Shown: positions 6,153 through 13,299 of the stretch, in pieces
Position numbering within the stretch: position 1 is the first letter of the stretch
How the letters are laid out: every line of letters starts with the position of its first letter
The notes under the pieces: generated by a model
The model's input: the letters and a program-made list of their open reading frames with translations, nothing else
The model's database searches: none
Told to the model about the DNA's origin: nothing
Made by a program: the position numbers and the translations under genes
Assembly: GCA_944386375.1 (NCBI GenBank)
Contig: CALXAW010000022.1
Location: 1 to 15,409 of the forward strand
From: an uncultured Clostridia bacterium
GTDB lineage: Bacteria > Bacillota > Clostridia > TANB77 > CAG-508
DNA length: 15,409 nt
Direction of reading: 5' to 3'

Positions 6153-7206
6153 TTATTTTAATCTCCCATCTATTTCTTGTATAATTTCTTTTTGAACTCT
6201 TCTACAATGAATTCTTTTTGTTATTTTACTAAAATGTGTTTTTACTATTAGCTTTTTGGCTTCTTGCTCTGATATTCCTCTTGTCATTAAATAATATAAT
6301 TTTTGACTGTCTATTTTTCCTGCACTGTTACTGTGGTTACCTTGTACCTCTTCTTCGTTACACAAAATCATTGGCAATGCTTTTGATTTTGCATGTTTTG
6401 AAAGTAACATACAATATTCATTTTCGTTTCCTTTTGATTTTTTACAACCTTTTTTAAAATCTATAGTTCCTTTAAAGTTCTTTTGGCTTTTATCTTGCAG
6501 AGCTCCACATACATTTATATCTATATTGCTTTTTTCGCCATAAGCTTCTACTATATAATTTAAGTCTATTAGTTTTTCGTTTTCGCCAATATATATTGCA
6601 TTAATTTTTGCATTTGCACCTTTTTCGGCTGAGTTTATATAATTATTTGTTATAGATATCTTTCCACCTAATTCTGTAATTATATATTCTAAGCTTGCAT
6701 CTTCTTCTACTTTATTATTCATAACATAAAAGTTTTTTGTATTTTTATTTAATAAATTTAAATATACTACTTGTATATTAGAACCTTTTTGTGCAATTAC
6801 ATTACATATTCCATTATGAAATCCTTGCACATTTTCATCTGAATTTGTATATTTTATTATTATTGTTGCTCTTGTGTATGGTTTAGCATTTATTGTTATA
6901 TTTTCTGCTAATATATTTTCGTTTTCTGTTAATTCAAATTCTATAGTTATTGGTTCTACTAATTTTTCTTCTATAGTTATATATATGTTTTTATTTCCGA
7001 TTTTGTGCTTGTTTTGTAAGTTCTTGTGATATATTGTATTTTATAGTCTCTTTGTTCTTTTTACTTTCTGTTTTTATTTGTGGTGTTATTCGCATATTGT
7101 TAAATTCTTTTAATTGTGGTAATTCAAATTTTTCTATTTCTATATTGTTTATTTTAAATGATTTAGAAGTTCTTTTAGGAGTTTCATTTAATATTATTTT
7201 TTCCAT
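6153..7206 (-). pseudogene. sufD: SufD, Fe-S assembly scaffold subunit, split by a +1 frameshift
   Basis: SufD pairs with SufB and SufC in the SUF scaffold complex. The first frame begins at 7206 (ATG overlapping the sufB stop by 1 nt), reads 71 residues with a SufD-like N-terminus and stops at 6991-6993. The remaining SufD sequence is open in another frame from about 7000 down to 6153, with typical motifs near its end (CMLLSKHAKS, GNHSNSAGKID, LMTRGISEQEAKKLI). Removing one base near 6999, in an AAT-CGG context, would join the frames into a normal 350-residue SufD. Everything else in the gene is intact, so this is a very recent mutation, a sequence error, or less likely a tolerated split or recoding. 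A GTG at 6828-6830 could start a 225-residue C-terminal fragment, but no good RBS was identified for it. Confidence 0.85.
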
Positions 7207-8606
7207 TATCCTATACTCCCTTCTAGTTCTAAGTTTATTAATGAATTCATTTCTGCTGCATATTCTATTGGTAATTCTTTTGATATTGGTGAGGCGAACC
7301 CTCTTACTATCATTGCTTTTGCTTCTTCTTCTGATATTCCTCTTGACATTAGATAAAATATTGTTTCATCACTTATTTTTCCTATTTTTGCCTCATGTGA
7401 AAATTCTACATCATTTGTTTGTATATTACTTACTGGTATTGTGTCTGATACAGATTCAGAATCTAACATAAGTGATTCGCAAGATACATTAGATTTTGAA
7501 TTTGTTGCATTTTCTGTAATTACTATATTACTTCTAAATGTTGCTATTCCACCTGATTTTGATATTGATTTTGAGTTTACTACTGATGATGTATGTGGCG
7601 CAGAATGTACTACCTTTAATCCTGTATCTAAGTTTTGCCCAGCTCCTGCAAATGATATACCTGTATATTCCATTTTTGCATTTTTTCCTTTTAGTATTGT
7701 CATTGGATATAACATTGATATTCTTGAGCCAAATGAACCAGACACCCATTCCATTGTTCCGTCTTTTTCTACAATTGATTTTTTAGTATTTAGGTTTAAC
7801 ATATTTTTTGACCAATTTTCTATTGTACTATAACGTAAACGTGCACCTTGTTTTACAAATAGTTCTACACAACCTGCATGTAAATTTACTTTATTATACT
7901 TAGGTGCTGAACACCCTTCTATAAAGTGTAAGTCTGCTCCTTCGTCTACTATTATTAAAGTATGCTCAAATTGTCCAGATTCTGGTGAATTTAGCCTAAA
8001 ATATGATTGCAATGGTATTTCTACTTTTACTCCTTTTGGCACATATACAAATGACCCTCCTGACCATACAGCATAGTGTAATGCTACAAATTTATGGTCA
8101 CTTATTGGCACACATTTAGTAAAATATTGTTTTACCAAATCTTCGTATTGCTCTACTGCTGTTTCAAATCCTGTGTATATAACTCCTTTTTTAGCTAGGT
8201 CTTCTTGTAGGCTATGATACACAATTTCTGAATCATATTGTGCTCCCACTCCTGCTAGAGATTTTTTTTCTGCTTCTGGTATTCCTAGTGCATCAAAAGT
8301 ATTTCTTATATCTTCTGGCACATCCTCCCATTTTGTGTTTATATTACTTTTTGGTTTTACATATGTTGCAATATCTGACATGTCTAAAACAGATAAATCT
8401 GGTCCCCAAGTTGGCATCTCTAGTTTGTTATACATTTCTAAACCTTTTAATCTGTAATTTTTCATCCATGTTGGTTCATTTTTCATATTTGATATTTCTT
8501 CTACTATTTTTTTATCTAGACCTTTTTGGATTTTATAACTATAATTATCATCATTTTTTATGTCATATATATGTGTATTTACATCTTCTACTTTTGTTTT
8601 CGCCAT
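7206..8606 (-). CDS. sufB: SufB, Fe-S cluster scaffold subunit
   Basis: SufB is the core of the SufBC(2)D scaffold on which clusters are built in the cytosol. It has 466 residues, the usual length. Motifs include GGSFVYVPKGVKVEIPLQ (183-200), GCSAP (231-235, the sulfur-channel cysteine region), and the cluster-site region with Cys376 in NVSCESL and His404-Glu405 in FSHEAKIGKI. These correspond to the essential Cys405 and His433/Glu434 region of E. coli SufB. The C-terminal YLMSRGISEEEAKAMI matches the family. The start ATG overlaps the sufC stop by one base (TAATG), with GAGGTG 8 nt upstream, so translation is likely coupled. The stop overlaps the sufD start in the same way. Confidence 0.97.
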   Translation of the reverse strand: MAKTKVEDVNTHIYDIKNDDNYSYKIQKGLDKKIVEEISNMKNEPTWMKNYRLKGLEMYNKLEMPTWGPDLSVLDMSDIATYVKPKSNINTKWEDVPEDIRNTFDALGIPEAEKKSLAGVGAQYDSEIVYHSLQEDLAKKGVIYTGFETAVEQYEDLVKQYFTKCVPISDHKFVALHYAVWSGGSFVYVPKGVKVEIPLQSYFRLNSPESGQFEHTLIIVDEGADLHFIEGCSAPKYNKVNLHAGCVELFVKQGARLRYSTIENWSKNMLNLNTKKSIVEKDGTMEWVSGSFGSRISMLYPMTILKGKNAKMEYTGISFAGAGQNLDTGLKVVHSAPHTSSVVNSKSISKSGGIATFRSNIVITENATNSKSNVSCESLMLDSESVSDTIPVSNIQTNDVEFSHEAKIGKISDETIFYLMSRGISEEEAKAMIVRGFASPISKELPIEYAAEMNSLINLELEGSIG

Positions 8607-9355
8607 TAGTTTTTCACCTCTTTATATGCTTCATATCCATTTTTTTCTATTTCTTTTGCTAGGCTACTATCTCCTGTTTTTATTATTCTTCCGTCTACTA
8701 ATATATGTACATAATCTACTTTTAGGTTTTCTAATATTTTTGTACTATGTGTTATTATTAATACAGAATTTTTATCATTATGAAACATATTTATTCCTTT
8801 TGATACTGTTTTTATGGCGTCCACATCTAAACCTGAATCTGTTTCGTCAAGTATTGCAAGCTCTGGTTTTAACATTAGCATTTGCAATATTTCGTTTTTC
8901 TTTTTTTCTCCACCAGAAAAGCCTACATTTAAGTCTCTTGTAGCATATTCTTTTTTCATATTTAACTCTTCCATATTTTTTTCTAGCTCTTTTTTAAATT
9001 CGAATATTTTTACTGGCTTTCCTGTTTTTACATTTGTTGCTGATTTAATAAAATTTTGTACAGATATTCCTGGTATTTCTTCTGGTGTTTGAAATGACAT
9101 AAATATTCCTTTTTTTGCTCTTTGGTCTGTTTTTAGATTATTTATGTTTTCTCCTTTAAATATGATGTCTCCTTTAGTTTGCGTATATGCTGGATTGTTT
9201 AATATTACATTGGCAAGTGTTGACTTTCCAGCTCCATTTGGTCCCATTATTACATGAACTTCTCCAAAATTTATTTCTAAATTTAGCCCTTTTAATATTT
9301 GCTTTTCTTCTGCTTGTACATATAAGTCTTTTATTTCTAATAATTTATTACTCAT
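8606..9355 (-). CDS. sufC: SufC, ABC-type ATPase of the Fe-S assembly complex
   Basis: SufC is a cytosolic ATPase that drives conformational change in the SufB-SufD scaffold. The 249 residues contain Walker A GPNGAGKST (38-46), a Q-loop at Gln89, the SUF-type signature FSGGEKKKNEILQML (146-160), Walker B LAILDETDSGLD (166-177) and the H-loop His203 (ITHS). DETDSGLD followed by VDAIK is the SufC-specific form that separates it from transporter ATPases. The ATG at 9355 has GGAG 6 nt upstream and overlaps the end of the regulator gene by 8 nt. It is the first structural gene of the operon, as in many Gram-positive suf clusters. Confidence 0.97.
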   Translation of the reverse strand: MSNKLLEIKDLYVQAEEKQILKGLNLEINFGEVHVIMGPNGAGKSTLANVILNNPAYTQTKGDIIFKGENINNLKTDQRAKKGIFMSFQTPEEIPGISVQNFIKSATNVKTGKPVKIFEFKKELEKNMEELNMKKEYATRDLNVGFSGGEKKKNEILQMLMLKPELAILDETDSGLDVDAIKTVSKGINMFHNDKNSVLIITHSTKILENLKVDYVHILVDGRIIKTGDSSLAKEIEKNGYEAYKEVKN

Positions 9356-9821
9356 TTTTATCTCCTTTTTCTTGTTTTAATTTTGATGTTATTCTAACAC
9401 AATTTTGGCATCTACTACTTGCCAAATTGTAATTACATTTTAAATCTTCTATTTTTAATATTTTTATTATGTAATTTTCTAATTTTGTTATAGTATCTTC
9501 TGATATACAATGTTTCATTTTTTCCGCTTCTTTTTGCGCTGTTTCTTCATCTACGCCCAAAACTTCTACTAAAAATAAACGTAATATATCATATCTTTTT
9601 ATTATTGCTTTTGCTGTTTTTTCTCCATCTTCTGTTAATTCTATATTTCCATATGTTTCGTATGTTATAAGCTTTTCTTCTTTTAAACAGTTTATTGCTC
9701 TATTTACACTTGGTTTACTGTAACCTAACCTTTTTGATATATCTGTTACTCGTATTTGATTTTGTGTGTTTTTTAATATATACATTGTTTTTAAATATTC
9801 TTCTAATGAATTACTAAGCAA
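9348..9821 (-). CDS. DtxR/MntR-type regulator with Cys cluster, likely suf operon repressor
   Basis: This encodes 157 residues. A winged helix-turn-helix (residues about 22-63: VTDISKRLGYSKPSVNRAINCL, then an EYGN-type wing) is followed by a DtxR-type dimerisation helix region (70-120). By alignment from memory with Bacillus MntR, several metal ligands differ: E11 is Lys, H77 is Tyr and E102 is Lys, while E8 and H104 remain. Instead there are Cys105 and a tail motif C129-X8-C138-X2-C141, four cysteines able to hold an Fe-S cluster. As first gene of the suf operon it probably represses or tunes the operon in response to cluster supply, by analogy with SufR/IscR, which are different families. 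This role is inferred. The start is a TTG at 9821 with AGGAGG 7 nt upstream. Classical iron or manganese sensing remains possible. Confidence 0.85.
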   Translation of the reverse strand: MLSNSLEEYLKTMYILKNTQNQIRVTDISKRLGYSKPSVNRAINCLKEEKLITYETYGNIELTEDGEKTAKAIIKRYDILRLFLVEVLGVDEETAQKEAEKMKHCISEDTITKLENYIIKILKIEDLKCNYNLASSRCQNCVRITSKLKQEKGDKNE

Positions 9822-9849
9822 TATGACTCCTCCTTTTGTTAGTCTACTC

Positions 9850-9866
9850 TAACATTATATATGTTA
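9850..9866. promoter_or_regulatory. 17-bp palindrome, candidate operator of the suf operon
   Basis: TAACAT-N5-ATGTTA overlaps the -10 box of the suf promoter (9854-9859), an ideal position for repression by the regulator encoded directly downstream. It also lies near the divergent dacA promoter. Confidence 0.6.
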
Positions 9867-9882
9867 TAATCGCTTTTGTCAA
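9854..9882 (-). promoter_or_regulatory. promoter of the suf operon
   Basis: On the minus strand TTGACA (9877-9882), a 17-bp spacer and TATAAT (9854-9859) form a consensus sigma-A-type promoter. The leader to the TTG start of the regulator is about 25 nt and contains GGAGGAG. Confidence 0.82.
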
Positions 9883-9887
9883 GAAAT

Positions 9888-9916
9888 TTGATAAATTTGC
9901 AAAATAGCATTAATAT
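9888..9916 (+). promoter_or_regulatory. probable promoter of the D,D-carboxypeptidase gene
   Basis: TTGATA (9888-9893), a 17-bp spacer and TAATAT (9911-9916). A second candidate, TTGTTT-N17-TATACT (9925-9953), would start transcription at the RBS and is less likely. The -35 boxes of this and the suf promoter are only 5 bp apart, back to back. Confidence 0.5.
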
Positions 9917-9972
9917 ATTAATATTTGTTTTGATTTTTGCATATATTTATACTAGCTTTTGGAGGTATGTAT

Positions 9973-11247
9973 ATGAATAAAACAAAACTATTTATTTCTA
10001 TTTTTACTATAATAGTTATTACAGCGCTTTTTACTAGTACATGTTTTGCAGATAATACCAGCTATGTATGGTCTAATATAAATAACAGTACTACTTCGAC
10101 TTCTTCTACGCCAAATACAACATCTTTAAATGAAGAAAATAGCACGCAAACCCCAAGCAGTAATCAAACTGACAATTTTCTTAATTTACAAAGTGGTTCT
10201 GCAATTTTAGTTGAACAAACAACTGGTAAAATTTTATACTCACATAATATTCATGAACAGCTTCGTCCTGCAAGTGTTACTAAACTTATGAGTATTTTAC
10301 TAATTATGGAACAGTTAGATAATGGCAAACTTTCTTTAGATGACCAAATACCTTGTAGTGAAAACGCTTCTTCTATGGGCGGCTCTCAAATTTGGCTAGA
10401 CCCGCGAGAAACATTAAGTGTTCATGATATGTTAAAAGCTATTTGCGTTAATTCGGCAAATGACTGTGTTTATGCTTTAGCCGAGTATATTGCTGGCTCT
10501 GAATCTGCATTTGTTGATATGATGAATAATAAGGCTAAAGAACTTGGAATGAATGACACTGTTTTTAAAAATTGCCATGGTTTAGACGAAGATGGTCATG
10601 TTACTTCTAGTTATGACATTTCTTTGATGTCATGTGAGCTTTTAAACAAGCATCCCGAAGTTACAGAATATACTTCTATTTGGATGGATAGTTTGCGTAA
10701 TGGAAAGTCTGAACTTGTAAATACAAATAAATTAATTAGAAATTATAGTGGTGCAACAGGTTTAAAAACTGGCTCTACTTCTCTTGCTTTATATAACTTA
10801 TCTGCTAGTGCTACAAGAGATGGACTTTCTTTAATTGCTGTTGTTATGAAGGCTCCGACCTCTAGTATAAGATTTAACGAAGCCTCTACCTTATTAGATT
10901 ATGGTTTTAATAATTTTAGTTTTAAACAATTTGCTAAAAAAGGAGATATTTTAAAAACTATAGATGTTACTAAAGGTGTATGTTCTACTGTTGACGCTGT
11001 TTTTACAACTGATGGTGGCTCTTTAGTAGAAAAAGGGCAAGATTCTAATATTACTCAAAACATTGTTGTTCCAGACAGCATAACAGCTCCTATTTATGAA
11101 GGACAAAAATTGGGTGAAGTAACATATTCTCTAAATGATAAAGTAATTGCTACAGCTGATATCGTTGCTAAAAGTAATGTAGAAAAAATAAATATTTTTA
11201 ATATGACTGTAAATATTGTTTCTTCTTGGTTTTCACTATTACGTTAG
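9973..11247 (+). CDS. dacA: serine-type D-Ala-D-Ala carboxypeptidase (PBP5/DacA family)
   Basis: This exported low-molecular-weight penicillin-binding protein trims the terminal D-Ala from peptidoglycan stem peptides. The 424 residues start with a signal peptide (1-26, ending TCFA), then a Ser/Thr/Asn-rich linker (27-68). The peptidase S11 domain holds SVTK (101-104, nucleophile Ser101), SAN (161-163) and KTG (265-267), all three active-site motifs. A C-terminal PBP5-type beta domain follows (about 325-405), and the last ~18 residues (INIFNMTVNIVSSWFSLL) form a likely amphipathic membrane anchor. The ATG at 9973 is chosen because GGAGG lies 7 nt upstream; starts at 9937 or 9967 have poor spacing. 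It is monocistronic, divergent from the suf operon and convergent with the gene at 11340. Confidence 0.94.
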   Translation: MNKTKLFISIFTIIVITALFTSTCFADNTSYVWSNINNSTTSTSSTPNTTSLNEENSTQTPSSNQTDNFLNLQSGSAILVEQTTGKILYSHNIHEQLRPASVTKLMSILLIMEQLDNGKLSLDDQIPCSENASSMGGSQIWLDPRETLSVHDMLKAICVNSANDCVYALAEYIAGSESAFVDMMNNKAKELGMNDTVFKNCHGLDEDGHVTSSYDISLMSCELLNKHPEVTEYTSIWMDSLRNGKSELVNTNKLIRNYSGATGLKTGSTSLALYNLSASATRDGLSLIAVVMKAPTSSIRFNEASTLLDYGFNNFSFKQFAKKGDILKTIDVTKGVCSTVDAVFTTDGGSLVEKGQDSNITQNIVVPDSITAPIYEGQKLGEVTYSLNDKVIATADIVAKSNVEKINIFNMTVNIVSSWFSLLR

Positions 11248-11285
11248 AAACACACCAAATGTAGCAGTTTTATACTATCATAGAC

Positions 11286-11320
11286 ACCAAAAGGGCTCTT
11301 AATTGAAGAGCCCTTTTGGT
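11286..11320. terminator. bidirectional terminator between dacA and the gene at 11340
   Basis: A 15-bp perfect stem (11286-11300 with 11306-11320, core AAGGGCTCTT) has a 5-nt loop and T-rich ends on both sides. It lies 38 nt after the dacA stop and 20 nt after the stop of the convergent minus-strand gene. Confidence 0.88.
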
Positions 11321-11339
11321 ATTTCCTTGGTCGGATAAT

Positions 11340-12155
11340 TTACAAATTTTTATTTTTCTGTTTTTTATTAGGTACACATACCACTAATCCAACAGCATTT
11401 CTAATTCCTTTATAATAGTCATTTGCTGGATACATTTTAGCAATTGGTTCAAACCGAGGGCTTGACATATAGCTTGTTCCTGCAATCCAAAAGTTATCTT
11501 TTCCTTCTTCTTTTGCTAAAATTTTATATGTATTCCCTAAATCTGCAAAACCACATATAATTTTTGAACCAGTTCTTTTTATTTTCTCACTACTATCTTT
11601 AATTTCTGCATAACCACACTTATCTACTAATCTTGAAGAATTATGTGTTAATGCATACCAAGCAGAAAGTGGATTCCATCCATTTTCAACTAACTTTTTT
11701 AGTAATGCAAAATTTCGTGCATCATATTGTAGTCTAGTAGAAAGACCACTATTATGTTCTTTGTCAAATTCTTTTGCTTGTTCTTCCCATTCGGCATATG
11801 ATATACCTGGTGCTGGTTCTCCATCTTTGTAAAATGCAATATTACCATTTGCACCTATTGATGCATCTTGTGGTTGAACATAAAAGTCATCCAAACTTCC
11901 CTCTAACACAGCTTTGCGAAGCCGTTTTCTAAATGGCGGAAGTAATAATAACTTATCATTCGGATCAAATTCAGATACTTTAATAGGTATAAAGTCTTCA
12001 AATGTGATTTCCCTTTTGCTTGAATAATCACCAAATGGAAATTCATAATTTGTAAATTCTACAAATAGTTTGCAACCTCCATCTGGCAATATTCTTGCCT
12101 CTACAGTCCGACCATTAGAAACTTCGAATTTCACTTCTGAAATGACTTTTTTCAT
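11340..12155 (-). CDS. uncharacterised protein, paralogue of the gene at 12311-13207
   Basis: This encodes a 271-residue soluble protein without signal peptide or membrane segment. Features shared with the upstream paralogue are an N-terminal VKFEVSNGR strand, PFRKRLRKAVLEGSLDDFYV (about 73-92), a segment with N..I.FYKDGEPAPG (about 105-115), a helical part with SRLVDK, and a best-conserved C-terminal block GSK...GFADLGNTYKIL followed by an AGTSYMSS segment and GLVVCVP. The C-terminal layout (an element like 'W.aGsS', then 'RNAVGLVV') loosely recalls bacterial domains with an LRSP..GVRP pattern such as DUF6273, but this is a guess. The ATG at 12155 has AGGAGG 7 nt upstream, while the ATG 6 nt earlier is too close to it. 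It has its own promoter and terminator. Function is unknown. Confidence 0.8.
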   Translation of the reverse strand: MKKVISEVKFEVSNGRTVEARILPDGGCKLFVEFTNYEFPFGDYSSKREITFEDFIPIKVSEFDPNDKLLLLPPFRKRLRKAVLEGSLDDFYVQPQDASIGANGNIAFYKDGEPAPGISYAEWEEQAKEFDKEHNSGLSTRLQYDARNFALLKKLVENGWNPLSAWYALTHNSSRLVDKCGYAEIKDSSEKIKRTGSKIICGFADLGNTYKILAKEEGKDNFWIAGTSYMSSPRFEPIAKMYPANDYYKGIRNAVGLVVCVPNKKQKNKNL

Positions 12156-12222
12156 GTGCATTCCTCCTAAAAAATAATTATTTTTTACAGCTGAAATTCT
12201 TTAAATACTGTAAACTACTTAT

Positions 12223-12251
12223 ATTATAACATTTTTTAAAATAAATTACAA
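12223..12251 (-). promoter_or_regulatory. promoter of the gene at 11340-12155
   Basis: On the minus strand TTGTAA (12246-12251), a 17-bp spacer and TATAAT (12223-12228). The -35 box overlaps the end of the upstream paralogue's terminator hairpin, so the two genes are packed but separately transcribed. The leader is about 60 nt. Confidence 0.6.
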
Positions 12252-12282
12252 CAAAGAGCCCTCAATTGAGAGCTCTTTGTTG
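12249..12282 (-). terminator. terminator of the gene at 12311-13207
   Basis: The arms CAACAAAGAGC (12249-12259) and GCTCTTTGTTG (12272-12282) enclose CTCAA/TTGAG, giving one long stem with a single mismatch. On the minus strand it is followed by a T-rich stretch. It is 29 nt after the stop and resembles the terminator after the neighbouring paralogue. Confidence 0.82.
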
Positions 12283-12310
12283 GTTTCTTTAGGTGACATA
12301 TTATAGGAAC

Positions 12311-13207
12311 TTAATCACATTGTTTTTGTTCTTCAGTAACTATAATAGTTTCTTTCGGGATAACAATTGTTTCTTTTTGCTTTTCACACTTTTTTTGTCT
12401 TGGCTTTTTTAGTGTAAAAACAATCCAACCTGTACTATATTTATCCAATAGACTGCCATAATCTTTAGAAGCTGTACATAATGGATTTCTTTTACTACTG
12501 CTGTTGAAACAACCACCAGCATATACATAGCAATTTCTTCTTTTATCATCTTTTAAGATTTTAAAAGTATTTCCTAAATCTGAAAATCCAAAATTTGAAC
12601 GTGAACCTGTAGGTTCAAATGTGTGTTTTGCACTTTCAGAATTAATGTAATGACCTAACATTCTTGAGTCATATTTAACTATTTCTATTGCCTTCTTTAG
12701 GCTATATCCTCTTTGTCTTTGCAAGAGTTCTACAATCTCTACTAAGAAAGGTAAATAATGCTTTCCATATGACCCCAATTCTGCTTTATAACCCGAATTT
12801 CTTGGTGCAAGACTTCTTGCAGTTCCTGCCCACCAATCTGGTGTTTCACCTACTGCAGGTGGCTGACCTGCAAGATACTGTACTCCAAAATTTTCGTCAA
12901 AAGACGGGTCCAGTCCAGGAATATAAAAATCTTCTAACTTTCCCTTTTTTATTAAGTCATAAAGATTGCTTCTAAAAGGCTCATACCCCAGTATTGGATT
13001 ATCCAAAGTATAGGTTGATGCTTTTATTAGTCTGCAATCATCGAGAAAACTTTTGCTAGGCTCTATAGGTTTTGTAAATACTTGTATTGTATCTACACCT
13101 TTTTTGATTTTAATAGTTGTGATATAGCTTCCATCTTCTTCTTTCTCTTTTTTAGTTATCCGAGCACCATCAGAAACCTTAAATTCTATATCTGTTGTTT
13201 TTGACAT
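12311..13207 (-). CDS. uncharacterised protein, paralogue of the gene at 11340-12155
   Basis: This encodes a 298-residue soluble protein. Blocks shared with its neighbour include IEFKVSDGA, PFRSNLYDLIKKGKLEDFYI, YLAGQPPAVG, a helical stretch ending DSRMLGHYINSES, then TGSRSNFGFSDLGNTFKIL, an AGG..NSS segment and TGWIVFTLKK. This copy has an extra Trp-containing segment (PDWWAGTARSL) and a Lys/Glu-rich tail (about 275-298) ending CD. No signal peptide, membrane helix or catalytic motif is recognised. The ATG at 13207 has AAGGAGG about 7-8 nt upstream; the open frame extends 27 nt further to an ATG that lies before the RBS. A promoter sits directly upstream and a terminator downstream. The divergence suggests an old duplication. 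Function is unknown. Confidence 0.8.
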   Translation of the reverse strand: MSKTTDIEFKVSDGARITKKEKEEDGSYITTIKIKKGVDTIQVFTKPIEPSKSFLDDCRLIKASTYTLDNPILGYEPFRSNLYDLIKKGKLEDFYIPGLDPSFDENFGVQYLAGQPPAVGETPDWWAGTARSLAPRNSGYKAELGSYGKHYLPFLVEIVELLQRQRGYSLKKAIEIVKYDSRMLGHYINSESAKHTFEPTGSRSNFGFSDLGNTFKILKDDKRRNCYVYAGGCFNSSSKRNPLCTASKDYGSLLDKYSTGWIVFTLKKPRQKKCEKQKETIVIPKETIIVTEEQKQCD

Positions 13208-13270
13208 GTTTTTTTCCTCCTTAAGCTTGTGCATTGATATGGAATTTATTTTACTACAAGAAACATATAT

Positions 13271-13299
13271 ATTTTATCATATTTTATGTAAAATTTCAA
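13271..13299 (-). promoter_or_regulatory. promoter of the gene at 12311-13207
   Basis: On the minus strand TTGAAA (13294-13299), a 17-bp spacer and TAAAAT (13271-13276). The -35 box abuts the stop codon of the membrane protein gene at 13300, and no terminator separates the two, so some read-through is possible. Confidence 0.55.

Noticed and set aside
6990..7005. Programmed frameshift site in sufD
   Set aside because: The context AAT-CGG-AAA-TAA has a rarely used codon in this window but no recognised slippery sequence or stimulatory structure, so an error or mutation is the simpler view. It is kept only as an alternative in the findings.
6991..7206. A separate 71-residue gene between sufB and sufD
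   Set aside because: The sequence is the SufD N-terminus, is coupled to sufB by TAATG, and continues in another frame into the rest of SufD.
8240..8943. Overlapping Leu/Phe-rich plus-strand frames opposite sufB and sufC
   Set aside because: They look like hydrophobic membrane proteins only because they are the complement of Lys/Glu/Asn-rich genes. SufB and SufC are unambiguous.
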